NCBI GenBank assembly: GCA_035582835.1
Contig: JAYKAV010001820.1
Span: 1,205,722-1,269,721 of the forward strand
DNA: 64,000 bases
Direction of reading: 5' to 3'
Origin: Phoebastria nigripes
Lineage: Eukaryota; Chordata; Aves; Procellariiformes; Diomedeidae
Shown here: positions 34,901 through 48,543 of the stretch, one piece after another
Position numbering within the stretch: the stretch's first letter is position 1
Layout: the number at the start of each line of letters is the position of its first letter
Program-made: the position numbers and the translations under genes
The notes under the pieces: generated by a model
Database searches by the model: none
Told to the model about the DNA's origin: nothing
What the model saw: the letters and a program-made list of their open reading frames with translations, nothing else

Positions 34901-37900
34901 CAACGTTTCTTTAATCCTTTTTCTTCATCTAAAGTAAGAAGTTATAACTGAATATGCACATCATGAAGATCTGATTGATAAGGAAGTACAATTTGTAGTC
35001 ATCTTCAGAGTAAAGCAATACTTCAAATTTCTCAGTATTATATATGTATAGAATATTTATTATATGGAAATTCACAACTACTCTTCTCATGCCTCAGCGT
35101 GGCAGGAATGAGTAAGAAGCCATAGGGGAAGTTCTCTATTCAAGATCTTCTCAGCAACTTCTCTAATTACCTCCATAGACAGAAACTTCTTTCCAAGACA
35201 GACTTTTTTGGATTGTGCAAATGACTTTTAGTTCTTCCTACCTTTTGCTTGTTGTTAAGGTCCTCAAGAATTTCCTTCATTACTTCACTAGGAAGATGCC
35301 CATGACAGTTTAAGGGAGAACATACAATACTTTCTATTTTCTATGTACGTCATCTTTTATCATTTTTGTCTCAGCTGTCTGAAAAGTAGGGGTTCCAGGT
35401 CTACATATAAAACAACAGAACTTAACTCTGTGTCTGGATATCTGAAAGGGTTAGAGTTGTGCTACTTCAGAAGCAATGAGTATATAGTAGCAGAATGAAA
35501 CCAAGTAAAACAAAATGCTCCATTGCCAAGAAACAGAACCTGAGATGACAAATTGTATAAATTACTATTATTAATTACACTTATCTAAGGATTACTTAGG
35601 CTGCTTTCAAGCCTACGATGTCTACAGACACTTCTTCTATCAATAAGACCTCCAAAACATGTGACAAGCCCAGATAATCTGCTGAAGTCACATTACATTT
35701 TCTTTTCAGCTGCATACATCTTTGCAAATGTGTGCTTTTACAGGAACTTTTGCTGAAAATTAGAATTTTGCTCTCATAGGATCTCTATATAAGATTTCAT
35801 CAAAAAATGTATTTGGCTCTGTCAAGATCAAATTTCTTTTTGTTTACACTCCTCAAATTCTGAGACAGAAACAACTTGTTACTAGTTAATAATACAATAA
35901 TACTATACATGTCATTTGTTTCATATTCTGATACATTTCTCTAGTTTGGATATAAAAATGCAAGGATAGAAAGAGAGATCATATTTATAATTTAGACCAA
36001 GAGTCAATATTTAAGTTTTTGATGAAATTGTACTTTGGCCAGCATTTTTAATAACAACACTTTGCCTCCCACCTTGTTCAGTACCAACTCAGGAAAAAGT
36101 GTGTCCTTACTGAATGATCATATGTCCTCTCTGAACCAGCAGTAAGCGTTGTTACTGAAGGTCATTTCCTGTTTCTTCATAGTTTAGTACCGATCCAGAC
36201 CAACCTTGTTTAACCTGAAATCAGTGTCGGAGTTCAGGGTCATATGACTTCAGGCAAAATGAACTGGGCCTAGTCATTAAGCTGAATGTTATGTATAATT
36301 TCAGTTTAAAAATAAGAGTAATATATAAAACAGCACAGTTTATAGATGCCGAGTTCACAGCTGCTGCTTTTGTTTACTGATGCATATTTCTACTGCATAC
36401 AAAAGCTTGAGCTTTCCTGTGTTAAGGNTGTAACACACTAGTTCAGGGAAATAAGATACAGATGGAGGCTAGCAGAATAAAATAGATGAAATGTAGCACA
36501 CAAATATACAGATACTTTACAGCTCCTACTAAGCATACGCTTAGGTTTCATGTCAGACATGTTTCACCAGCAGATATTAAAACTAAGCATGCATGAGCAA
36601 TGTCCCTATTTAATGTTAATTTGACAACAATGAAAGGAAAACTAGGAACTTCACAACAGGACTTTCCATGAACTTCTGGAAACCAATAAAGCAAGTACGA
36701 AAGTGCATGAATCTCAACAACAGCTCTACAACAGTTTTTGCATGTGAGATGTCTAAGCAAGTTTTCACTTGGAGTATCTCAGGGTCCACAGAAAATCTGA
36801 AAAGCACTGCTCTAGAGGTTATAGGCAAAATGTCATGAAGAGTACACTTGGCTTACAAAGTTACACATTGATCTGTCTGCATATACATTGTCTCAAAGAA
36901 ATTTCTGAAGAACTGAGCTGCCATTGAGACATAAAATATAGGAAAGGTATTTTTAAAAATGCCTACCTGTTACCAGTTCTCATCATGTCCCTAGTTCTAT
37001 TTCTAAGAGTTCTTCCAGAAATTTTGCTTATAAAGAAACTCTGCATTCTGGCCATGTTTGCAACAGTATTCTTAAAATTTATCCCAGAACTGTGGATGTG
37101 TCACAACTTATTGTTTTGAAAATAACTTTCATATCTGTATTACAAAGAGCAGAATATTGCATCTGGCAAGGTCTCCTGCCCCTGAATATTTAGCCCAGAT
37201 GCTAGGTATCCTTGCACAGTCTGGGTTGCCATGGCTATATTCTTGTAGATACCATGTTTGCATAAGATGCTGCTGCTCACTCTGGAGATGTTCTGGGCAT
37301 CACTGAGTCCTGAATGGGCAGAACAAGTCCACCAAAGATCTACACTGCTTTCCAGCAGCCTGGAGCTGCCCTTTTTTGTCAGAATTGGCAGTTTTTACAG
37401 AAATTGTTTCAGATGATAGGTATTATTATATTAAAAGTTCAAGATTCTTTTTTTGACAATTCAGCAGCCCTAAAGGTCACTGTGTTTGGATAAACTGTGG
37501 TGGTACATTGTCCCTTTTGAGCTTTTTCTCATCTGACAGACATTGAAAAAGTCTCTCTAATAGTGTGTCAAGGAGTCTAATTTGTGCAACATTATGTAAC
37601 ACCAATTTTAGTTTCATGAAATAGGAAACTACATAGCTGTGGATGGTTCCAGACATCCATGGTCACAGTGGGGACAATGAACAGAGAAGGACCACTAGGG
37701 AAAACTGTCTGATAAGCTGAAAGATCCTCCCTTGTTTAACCTAGCAAGCAAAGGTTGAAAGGAACAGAAGCACACTTATCGATAACAGCAGGCAGGAAGA
37801 AAAGACACGTAAGCCCAAGGAGAACATTGGCTTTAAAATGGTTAGGCAAAATAAGGCTGGAAATTAGAAGAAAGTATGTGAAATTCAAATGAGGGGCTGA

Positions 37901-38397
37901 GCACTGTAGTAGACGTAGCACGGGTGAAAACCTTGCTAGCTTTAAGATGCAGCTTAAGCATAACATGGCTGGCTGCAGTAGAGTGGGACTAGACAGGGTC
38001 TGTTACAGTAATCTGTCCCTACTTGAATCTTAGAGGTACACAAGCTGTGCACCCGGAACTTCAGGACTACAGGGAGGCATTTTAGTGCCTGTGACACCTC
38101 CTCTGCACCCATTTAACACTTTGGGACTTCTTTCAGACTGACGCCCCTCTTTGTCAAAGTCAAATCCTACCCTAAAAATTCTGCAGTCTACAATGCTGAA
38201 GATGTAGCCCAGATGTAATTGAGAAGGGTAGACTGTCCTGTTAGAAATTATGCAATAGGAGTGGGACTAGCAACAGGTTCAGAGTGCCTTTTTATGCCCA
38301 CTATGTGTCCCATCTTCTCCTCTGTCACAGTGATGTCAGTGGTATCAAGAAAAAGGGACTAACAGCTCTAATGCCCCCTTAACTTCCTTTCCTCTTG
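19930..38397. other. AT-rich intergenic desert, segment 2
   Basis: About 18.5 kb without a recognised gene or mobile element. Small local structures include the palindrome CTTCCTCAAG-CA-CTTGAGGAAG (20671-20692), a 17-bp direct repeat spaced 41 bp apart (22022-22038 and 22063-22079), and a duplicated AAAGGATGAACT near 26345-26378. Exon-like short frames with good donors occur on the minus strand, ending at 27413 (GAG|GTAAGA) and 35242 (AAG|GTAGGA), without homology. Confidence 0.55.
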
Positions 38398-38977
38398 TAT
38401 CAGAAATAGAGTGGCCCCAGGACTAGGGAGGTGATCGTCTCCCTGTACTCGGCACTGGTGAGGCTGCACTTCAAATACTGTGTTCAGTTTTGGGGCCCTC
38501 ACTACAAGAAAGACATTGAGGTGCTGGAGCGTGTCCAAAGAAGGGCAATGAAGCTGGTGAAGGGTCTAGAGCACAAGCCTTATGAGGAGCGGCTGAGGGA
38601 ACTGGGGTTGTTTAGCCTGGAGACAAGGAGGCTCAGGGGAGACCTTATTGCGCTCTACAACTACCTGAAAGGAGGTTGTAGCGAGGTGGGTGTCGGTCTC
38701 TTCTCCCATGTAACAAGCAATAGGACGAGAGGAAATGGCCTCAAGCTGCGCCAGGGAGGTTTAGATTGGATATTAGGAAAAATTTCTTCACTGGAAGGGT
38801 TGCCAAGCATTGGAACAGGCTGCCCAGGGAAGTGGTTGAGTCACCATCCCTGGAGGTATTTAAAAGATGTGTAGACGTGGCACTTAGGGACATGGTTTAG
38901 TGGTGGACTTGGCAGTGCTAGGTTAATGGTTGGACTCGATGATCTTAAAGGTCTTTTCCAACCTAAATGATTCTTTT
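38398..38977 (+). mobile_element. CR1 LINE fragment with remnant of reverse-transcriptase ORF2 C-terminus
   Basis: A 5'-truncated CR1 copy in sense orientation. Its frame 38431-38874 encodes the CR1 ORF2 C-terminal signature ([60 protein letters not shown]). The expected continuation (RLDIRK..FF, then [19 protein letters not shown]) falls into other frames after about 38760, so the copy is frameshifted and dead. The 3' end ('ggttggactcgatgatcttaaag', then ATGATTC) is near 38977. Confidence 0.95.
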
Positions 38978-39597
38978 TATCTATTACTCTCCTCTCCAGT
39001 AAACAGACCTTTGAAAAGGGAACATACATACGAGAGCAACAAGAGAGATGGGAGGCAGCTGAACATAAGTCTTCTCTCTATTCAGTATTTATTTTGCTAT
39101 AATTATGCACCAACATCCTAGGGCATGAGGACATATGTCAGTATTTTCAGTTTGCAGGTCTCTAAGAAGTTACGAACACAAGTGAAAAGACATGCTATAT
39201 CAGGCAGGAAGCTGCTGATGAGTCACATTGCCTTGAGGAACAAGGCATACCTATTCTGCATTAGGGAAAGGAAAGAGATTGTACTCAGCTAAGCTCTCTC
39301 CACATAAAAACGCTTTGTTTGTGAAAAATAACAATGTCAGTAAATAGGATTAATTTTCAAGAAGAAACTTATGTATTTTGTGTCAGCAGTCCTGCTTTTC
39401 AAATTATTTCTAAATACATTATTCCGTACTTGAAATAAAACTCTGTCAAGCTCTTGGGGTCTTTTTGGGTTTCGTTGTTTTCTTGGTTGTTTTGCATGGT
39501 TGCTGGTCTTATCAAGGATATTCTGATCTGGAAATAAGCATTTGATCATTTAAAAGTGAACATAAATGTTTGGCTTTCAACCAGGCAAGCTGTGAAA

Positions 39598-39635
39598 AAG
39601 GAANTTCCTTAACTAGAAGTTAAACACTTCTAGTT
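39598..39635. repeat. Two adjacent perfect palindromes
   Basis: AAGGAA-N-TTCCTT (39598-39610) is directly followed by AACTAGAAGT-TAAAC-ACTTCTAGTT (39611-39635, 10-bp stem, 5-nt loop). The single N sits exactly at the centre of the first palindrome, as if secondary structure disturbed base calling there. Confidence 0.8.
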
Positions 39636-41573
39636 CATTTTTTACTTGGCTTTTTTCTTATTTGTAGTGGTGTTTACTCATTTATATGTGCCAATCATTA
39701 CAGAGAGAATACAAGAATACTTGAAAATATGTATGAGGAAGTACAATACTGGGGGCCTGGAAATTTTGCATACAAAAAGACTGACTAAGAAGCATTTATA
39801 TCTTCTCTTGAAAAAATAAATACACAGACCATTGCCTATTTTTCAGGAATTTTAGAAGATACCAGAAAAGGGCATTGGCTTTCCTTTTATATGATATTAA
39901 GAATACTTACTTCTCCTATATTTAGTAACACTAATCCCTGTAATGGGGATGGTTTTGAGGTTCATTGGCATTAGTCATTCCATGGATATTTGCTCAGTGA
40001 AGTACAATCACTAGTTTCTAGTCAAGGCAGGCAGACTGGAGGTGCACTACAGGGACCCATGATTCCTGTTTGAGCAGCTGGAATAGAAATTTATAGTGCA
40101 AAGGCTAGCATTCAATTTGGCATTGCTATTACAAATGCCAGTCATTCCCACCCTCATTGCCAACAAAGTGTTGTCTGCCAAGCATGGCAGCCAGTTTGAA
40201 AGAAGATTCACCAAACATTGCACTGGCTCTGAGTCCCACTCACGTTAACACAGCTGAGGCTTGAAAGGAACCCTTAGGGACAGGCAGCAAATATTCTAAA
40301 ACTACATGGACAAATGGAAACCTTTGCCTCTAGTCAAGGCAGTAAAGCTCTGCCAAACCTTCTGCCACTAGAAATCCCTCCCAGCATACCTCTGCTTCTA
40401 GCTGCTATCATTCATCTTCTCTAGGAACCCCTTGGAATGGCACAGGCACTGTGGAGCAGAAGGGGAGAAGACAGATGGTTAAAATGTCTTCTCATATCCT
40501 GTCAAATCCAAGCCTTACAGTTGCACAGAAGCACGTGGGACCTAACCAGCTCTTCCTCTTTTGTTCCAGTCTGTTTGTCTCTGATGAACACACTGTACTA
40601 TAAATTGATTCCCAGAGCAATGAATAAAAACTGAGCAATTAGGCAACATACTTCACCTAACCGTATTCCCACCGTTGTCCATCTGGTCTCATGTTAAACG
40701 ATCCATTTAAGAGACACTATTACACAGAGTCATTCCAGTAACTTTCCTTTTTTTAATGTTAAAAAAATCCAACAACTATCAGACACAATTTCTGTCACAC
40801 TGCCTTCCTCCTCTGTGCTTATACTTCGCATGTGCTTTACAGCACTTGTTCTAACCACTTGCATTCCTCATTTTGCCAATATAGGCACATTTAGTTCTCT
40901 TAAGCAATCATTTCAAATGAGACACCGTAGTTGGAAGAAACTATCAGGCAGCCAGATCTCTGCAGTAGAGGATGCATCAGTCACTGTATGACTTACTACT
41001 ATTGATAGTAGCAGGACCAAACTCATGCAAGACTGTTGGCCAACGCTAGAGTACTAGAAATGTGATTCCTCCCATTGCTGCAAATTATTTCTGTGTTCAA
41101 ATAAATAGAACAATGTTTGTAACCAAGCAACCCTATTTCTACTCCCAGCCATTGGCACTTTTGCACATATTCTGCACTTCTATATCCTCTAGATCTTTTG
41201 AGGAGTTAAGGTGGAGAAATTAAGACAAAGACATTTGCAAGGACTTGCATGCCCAGTTCCTTTTGGAACATCCGAAACACAGAGATGGCTTTGAAATGCT
41301 CATGCCTAATCTGTTTATTTCCATAAGAAACAAAGTTTCATTAGAATGTCTTTTTCTTTCCAATAACTGGCAAAAAATCCTCAAACCCAAAACATGTATT
41401 ATGCAACCTCAAGAGGGCAGCATGGTATTTCAAGAATCACCTTACAAAAAGGTAATAATGCCTTAGCATAACAGAAGGCTCTAATGACAGCATAAAATTA
41501 AGGTTGTTGTAAAAATTAATTATTAAAAAAAGGCAAAAAATAAGGTAAGTTCGTGGCAGTATCATTAGCTTAC

Positions 41574-41702
41574 CTGTTTTGCTGCTGTCCGTGTAGCGCC
41601 ACGTGACTCACAGTAGCAGATGATGTAGGATTGCAGTTTCCAGATATATGTCCCATATGCTGTAGCAGCTACATCAGCATAGCCCTCCGTGCCAGTTCTT
41701 GC
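41574..41702 (-). other. Exon-like open block with strong donor, unidentified
   Basis: On the minus strand 43 codons stay open from a TAA just upstream to AAACAG|GTAAGC, a near-consensus donor. The peptide is GYADVAATAYGTYIWKLQSY followed by IICYCESRGATRTAAKQ. No convincing acceptor with a pyrimidine tract was found; 'gtagctgctacag' inside the block is one option. It may be a lncRNA exon, a first exon or chance. Confidence 0.2.
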
Positions 41703-42103
41703 TTAACCAATACCTACTATGAGCAATCTGTTCAAAATTGTGATGGCACTGTGTCTAGGGCAAGGAACAGCCTACTTCTGTGATAATGAAATTCTTGCCT
41801 GCGAGTGGTAATAACTCTGTTCATGCTTTCAAATGGTACATAGAAATTTAGGATTATAGGAACACTGCCTGCAAGGTGATCTCATGAGTAACTGAGTACA
41901 GTTGCCTTTTATGGCACTGCATCATTTTGTCCTTTCATAAACGTATTATGTTCCATCTTAAAATTAGATTATTTTTCCCTCTTACTACTTCTCTTGGAAG
42001 ACTATTTCATAATTTCTTTGCTCTAACTGACCTTATATAAAAATTGCACTCCAGATTTATTCTTAGCTAAATTATATCTTTTGGTTCTTGTGTCAACATT
42101 ATC

Positions 42104-42848
42104 TGTTAGCCTGACGCAGATGGATTAAGAGGGAGAGATGCACTTCACTCATAAGAGAGAAGCAGCAATATGTTTATTGATGTAAGACAGTGATTTAACA
42201 AAGTTTTGTAGTAAATGCAACAGTGAGTTAACAAGATTCAATCCAAGGTACACTTGATTATTTACTGCACAGAGGACAGGGTCAGACAAAACTGTCAGGG
42301 AGATCCTCCCATTGAGTCATGAGGTTCAGAAAGGACCCCCTTGCTTTCTAAACTCCTTCTCTGAGAGGAGTCTAGGTGCGGCTGGATGCAGTCCTAGTCC
42401 CAGACTTGGTCAACGGTTTATGTCTGAAGGATTGTATATGTGCAATCAATCCTTTATATCACTTAGCTAAGATTTCCAAGTTTAGCATGCTATTAGTCAC
42501 TTACCGAGGATCTGTTGTGGCAAGGAATCTCTCAACCTTGAGAAGTAACCCTGAGAGGTGTCCCTACTTAAGGGGAGATCCTGGCGTGCAGCCTGCTGCT
42601 GTGCAGGAGAACTCAAAGGGCTCTTGGGCTGCGCGCTATTTATGTATAAGATGATTGACTACTAGTCATATTTACATACCAACTGTAGACATTAGTTTCT
42701 TCTAAATTTGGCTTGAGTCGGACATTGACCAGCATTGTGGTTAGGTGGAGGCATTGCCTATTGTGTTGTTATCTGTCTCCCCCGAATCCATTTTGAGCTG
42801 GATGCATCCATCATGACCAGACACATCCATCACGGTTGCCACAGGTGG
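42104..42848 (-). mobile_element. Solo LTR of another retrovirus-like family
   Basis: Read on the minus strand, this region ends with a U5-like tail: CAATAAACATATTGCTGCTTC (split here as AATAAA then TTGCTGC), about 80 bases later GTCAGGCTAACA, ending in CA at 42104. A TATA-like TTATACATAAATAGCGCGC lies about 480 bases upstream of that end. The upstream (5') edge may be TGTGGCAACC near 42843 or a few bases further. The minus strand after the LTR lacks a primer-binding site or retroviral genes, so it is solo. 'ttatc' occurs directly before 42104 and again at 42849-42853, a possible 5-bp target duplication, but the terminus next to it is not TG/CA. The left boundary is good; the right boundary is approximate. 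Confidence 0.65.
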
Positions 42849-45800
42849 TTATCACTTGAGCAGGGTTACGGGAAAAGGTCAGGTCAGGGGCAGGGGGAGC
42901 ACACCGTCAGATAGCCCCAGCACTGCTTCTGTTTTGGTTAATTAAACATGTTTCTATCTTTTATGCTATGACAAAACCCTCCAATTCCTTGATCATTTTA
43001 GTAACAATTCTCTCTGCCTGTTCCCATTTTAATCTCCTTCCTTGAGCACAGATGATAGATAATAACTGTATTCCAGATGAATAATCCCCAAATCACTGGC
43101 CTTAATACTTCTTCAAGTCTATTGGAAATTCATCATGTCACCACATGTGCCTTTTATAGCACTGATGAGTCAGGGATGGCAACGTTAGGATGTATTCTGA
43201 AGACTTGGAGGAGGAATAAACTTGAGAGTTAGCTGCAGGTACAACCTCCAATTCTGCCATCACTGTGCAACGGTTCAAGACAAACAAGACTGCATCTCAG
43301 GTACCTCATTTTAGAATGGTGATAATATCCACCCATGCTTCTATATAAATGATACCACAACTACAAAATTATATAGAAATCTAATACATACCATATGTCT
43401 CAATAGCATACTTTTCAGCTCACTAAAGTAGTATATGTGCTGTAATTCTCACATGATCTGTCCAAGGTCAGCTAAGAGCTTTGATACTAGTATATCACTG
43501 CATAACTCATAGTAGTTCACATATTATGATAATTTCTTTTTTCAATTGCATTTTCCAAAATTAAACCTCTCTCATTCCAAGAGAATGCCTTCTGGAATTA
43601 TTCTTGAAGTTGGTGTGATTACTTTCATCATAAATCCTGTGTACTAAGGAGAAAATTTCTAACAGCACTTTTATGACCAGTGCTTCTCAACATNTTTCTC
43701 TCTCCCAGTTGTAGTACATTGCAAAATAAAAACTAACTTCTTCCTGATTTCTTTGGTTATATTTTTTTGTTAGTTTTGGGTTTGTTTCTGAGAAAGCATT
43801 TGACCTGAAACACAAAGGACTGCTCCTGGCATCAGAAAAGTGTCCAGTGATTGCACAATGGAATAATCAGCAACATTTCTCATATAATCAGGATCTCATA
43901 CTTGATATCCAACCCAAATGTATCAATTCTTCCAAAATTATTTGTGCTTAGCACTATGTGTTTTGATCCTGCAGCAAATTATCTATGGCAGGGCTAAGCC
44001 AATCCTAATGGGGGACATTCAGATAGCATCAAAACACGGCAGTACTTGTGTTGGCAGGACTTGGGTGAGTGCTAAACCTCTCCTAGAGGCCAGTGCACTG
44101 GTGATATGTGCATCTCTGGGTGAGATGTATTTAGTGCCCTATCAGCCAGAATCCTATTAAACACAACTTTGTGTTTGTGACTTGGGTGGAGATAAGCAGT
44201 GCTACAGGGGAAGAAGAGCTACCACACTCATTGGCCTTATGCTCACAGCTAGCAATCAATTTTACCTCTGCCTGTGAACATGAAATAACAGACTGTGAAA
44301 CAACACAATATCCAGGGTATCTGGCATTGCACAGCATCCTAAGCAGAGTAAGTTTCATCCAGTCCTTGGCCTAGGAACTCAGTGAAGCTAGATATCAATT
44401 CCAGGCATACTGAAACACAGAGAGCTCCACAAACCACAGAATTCGAAAAAGGGTTCAAGGAAGTGGTGGCAGATATTTTATCTCCTGCATGCTATGTAGT
44501 TCAGCAGCTAGCCACAGTTAACACAAAAGAAAATGCAATAGCAAGTTACTCTTCTGACGTTCTTTGTTCAACAGATGGTTTGCAAGCACGTTTTGTCTAT
44601 CAGAACCTAACACTGCCTCTTCTCTTTCTAAGTAGGAATTTGTCCTGCTCGCCTAAAATTTTTGGGGGAATCTGTTCTAAGACTTCTGCATTTAAAATAA
44701 CAATCCAATTAAATGCTTTTGATTTTACAAGGTTTCTACACATTTAATAAGTGATTTGATGTGAAATAAAGCAAACACAAAAAAGCTTCCAGACTGAATC
44801 ACCTTACAGCTGAAAAGATAAAACATACCAATGACTAAAAAAAAGGGGATATATTTTCATGACTGACCTATACCACGCTCTAATCCAAGTGGGCTCTGCA
44901 ATTACATAATTCCTAGGAATTTAAAAGTAGCACTTCTACATGCCTGGATCACTGATTCATTCTGGTACTGTTTAACGCTACTGCTTCTTGTAATGTATGG
45001 CCTGTACAGATGCAACTACAGCTTTTAGACATTTAGCTGACTTCTCTCAGAATTCTGATTCAGAGATCAGTTTTCTTGCAGAGAAGGATGAGTACACTCA
45101 CAACTATGGATTAGTCCTGGCAGCTTTTTTCTAGTTGAGAAAGGAAAAGAGAAAAAGTAACAGGCTGTGACTCTTCAGAATAAATCACCAGCTCACACCT
45201 GCAATGCTGGAACAGCTCTTCTGATACAGCTCCATGAAGCTTGGGAAACTTCAGCTGTAAAAGCTTCTGGTATCTTTTTTTCTAGCTGATCTCTATATTT
45301 CATTGTCCCAGGTACCTAGCAATATTCAATTACACAAAGAAAGGAGACACATATGATGCCATCTGCACACACGCAATTACATTATGGTAGTGAAAAAACA
45401 TGGAGGTGGGATTACCCATTACTGGATACTATCATCATTTATCCTGTTGAGAAGCCTGCATACCATGAGCTTAGTCCTGCACTTCTTTCACTCCCCAAAC
45501 TCCTCCTGAGTCAGATTCAGGGTGTAACCATTTTTTGTTGGACAAAGGCAGGGATAGTGAGGCTGAAAAGAGACAAGCTATGGCTCCCTGGATCTCGTCC
45601 CCAAACCCAAACCTGGAGGAGGTTAAAGGAGATGGAAATCTGCTTTGACACTTGCCAGACAGCAAAGCTTAAAACTGTATCCTCTGAAAAGAAATAGCAG
45701 AAAGACATGTCTCTAGTCACGTTTTCCTCCATCCCCAACACACATGCTGTACCAAGATTAGATACACATTCAGCCTTCCCAGCTGGAGAATCCCAAGTTC

Positions 45801-47221
45801 CTTCTGGTCAGTATTTACTGTTTCAAAGCTGCATTGGAAGTAGAGCAAAGCCAAATCAGCCCCATGTATTCATGCTTCATTCCAAGTGCCTGGACTGTAC
45901 ATCCATCCCCGCCCCCTCACCCCCAAACCCAAGATTTACATAACTGGAGTGTTCACTTTGTTAGCAGTTAGCAGGTTTTACACTGCATTATTTATTACCT
46001 TGAGAAAAATCAAAGGACCATCACTGGGTCTGAAATTCACTGAAAAAACATTAAGTAAGTGAGCCAACAAAAAAAATGCTTTTCACACTTAAGGCAGATA
46101 TTCAGTGACTTCCTTAATATATATAAATATATCCTGATCTGGGAGCCCACCTAAGTCATTTAGTGGTGTCTACTGTCTTCCGTTAAAGTCTTTGTGGTAT
46201 TATTGGGTAAAATTAACTCATAAACAGAAGGCTTATATATGATGAACAAGAAAGAGATAGTAAACAGCTTTTGCACTCTGTCTTCCAAAGACTGAAAGCA
46301 ATACATCAGCCCAAAACACTCCAACTGTGAGAGCACATTGGAAAAGGAGATGGAGGAAGGTAGGCTCCGAAACAAAGATCATAGGGCAAAATAACACAGA
46401 TTAACAAAAATTATGTAGGAGTCCTGCTTCTTAACATGTGTTAAGATTTCTATCATTGCTGATGTTAATAATTGACATAAAGTACAGTGAGAGTTAGATA
46501 ACAGCAGGAACGTTCAAGCTAGGAACTCATTTCATTTTCCAGCAGTGTGAGGCACTGGGTAATGGGGGAATGCATAACCTCATTTCAGAGATGATCTTGC
46601 TTCACTGCGTTACATCTCGAGGAATTTTATACTGTCTAGAAAGAGATTTCTGCTTGTGGCATGTAATAGGAGGTGTTCTTCAGAGAGTGGAAAAAGAACA
46701 GGATGTGAATTTTGTGTTCATGAAAGTGAGGAATTAATAGCAAAGCCTTGAGTCAGATATAAGCTGCGTGGGTATTGTGCAAGCCTCATCACACAGCACT
46801 GCCACCTCACCCCAATTTATGACCTGGAACACAGCAACTTTTACAGCTTTTAGCTGGAACTGCAAGTTGTCCCAAAGCATACAATGATTTTATAAATACA
46901 AGGGAAAGAGGTAAAAGCTCCAAATTTCTTTTGCTCTTTAGCCTAGCTCAAGTATAAGCTGGACAAAGTCTGATGACACACTGCACCTCCTGAGCCTGCA
47001 GATCACATTGCTGGCATTTAAGTTCAGGGTTTAAATACACTCACTCTGTATTCCCTGAACTCAGAATGCACATGCAAGCCAAGATTTGTTCTCTAGCACA
47101 ACCAAGTACAAGTAAATGAGTAGGATCAACTTTAGCATGGGTATGATCTGCACGTTCATGTGGGCAGGCCATATTTTAATTTTCACAATCATATCTGATG
47201 GGGTAACATTTTTAATGGCCT

Positions 47222-47278
47222 CACAGAGTGCCAGAAAATCTCAGCCTGCACAGACTGCTGAGATCAGTGTCCTCTGTG
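47222..47278. repeat. Two-part stem-loop
   Basis: Outer CACAGAG (47222-47228) pairs with CTCTGTG (47272-47278). Inner ATCTCAGC (47238-47245) pairs with GCTGAGAT (47257-47264) around an 11-nt loop. The internal loops are 9 and 7 nt. It is weaker than the 19.8-kb hairpin. Confidence 0.5.
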
Positions 47279-48543
47279 TACAGCTTGCCAGCCCCCAGAA
47301 TTCACCAGAGAGAGGGAATTCAGGCTTGCTTCTCTTCACACTTGCCAGAGTTCCTGCTTTCTGGTTCATACCACCAAAAGCCAGCTTAAACCAGAGGTGA
47401 ATCCACTACATGATATAACAAATGGCTATTGCTCTTATTTGTCCTGTATGTTCTTATCTTACAGTTTGCAATTAATCACCACCCTGGAAATCAAACACTA
47501 AGGTATTTGTACATTCTCTTTAAAATACATTTCAATTGCCTTTTACTTGAACTGCCCTGTCCTTTGCCACACCTGCTCAATGCATCATTCTGCATAGCAC
47601 AAACTATACATACCTGAAGAGACTGATGACTCATGCTAGACAGGGAACATAATCACCATAGAAAGAATATAAGATTGAAAAGTATGATGCAATTAAATAT
47701 AGAGGGATGTCTGTTCAGTAGCAAATAATCATATTTGCATGGTGATGTTAGTTACAGTACGTCATTACTGAGGACTAGGTTCTGTTCTCAGTAACATGAA
47801 ATTTTCTTCAGTATGTGTCCGTACAAGCTACGTGAGTACCAGGTTTGTACTAAGCACCAAAGTCATGTACAGGAAAACTGTAAATCTAATCCCNTCTATT
47901 TGGTATGTACACATTTTTTGGTGCATGTTAGCTTAGCCTTTGTGATTGTTGAAATCTAGCTTATTCTCTTCTATCTGGAGATATTTTGCTTTTTGCAGAG
48001 AAGATAATTGNGAGAGGTTGATTTTATGGGAACAGTAGTGCAGATGAATTGGTCTCCTATCTAACATTTATAGGGAAGGTTTCCCTGGTTTTAGCATAGC
48101 TCACAGGTACAGTTGAAGGTACAGCTAGTTTCTCTGTACTGCCGTTAAGCTTAGAGTACTCATCAGGTTTTAGAACAAATACCTTAGATTCCCAAAGCTG
48201 TTCTTGTCCCTCATCATATAACCTGCAGGGATTGCTCCATTACCTCCCTCAGGTCGTGACGGTGTTGTATCTTTTTTTTTTAGCACTGAAATGTTTTTGC
48301 CATTCTGTGATGTATTTCCACAATAAGTTGTATTTTGCAAATATGCAAACAGATGGCTCTGGAGATTGCTAGGCTTCCATGTGTCTGAAGGACAGCCACA
48401 TTATTGCTGGAAATAGTCACTGCTTATTTGTTTGAAAGAACTTCATTTCTATACAAAAAAAGCCTGAAACAACTGGAAATGCTGAAAGCAATATTCCAAT
48501 CGTTACACATCCTGAGACTGATTCAGTGAAGTTCTTGTCACAG

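Larger units (their letters stand above)
38980..42100. other. AT-rich intergenic desert, segment 3
   Basis: About 3.1 kb with no recognised gene. It includes the paired palindromes at 39598-39635 and the minus-strand exon-like open block at 41574-41702. Confidence 0.55.

Noticed and set aside
38431..38874. 147-codon frame as a host gene
   Set aside because: It is the C-terminus of CR1 ORF2 with a frameshift, a dead retroposon.
41551..41570. Sequence 'cgtggcagtatcattagc' resembling the 5' part of U4 snRNA
   Set aside because: Only about 15 matching bases; the rest of U4 (stems and Sm site) is absent downstream.
42849..42853. 'ttatc' as firm proof of the 42.1-kb LTR target duplication
   Set aside because: The base next to it is not a TG/CA end, and a 5-base match in a short search window is not rare enough.
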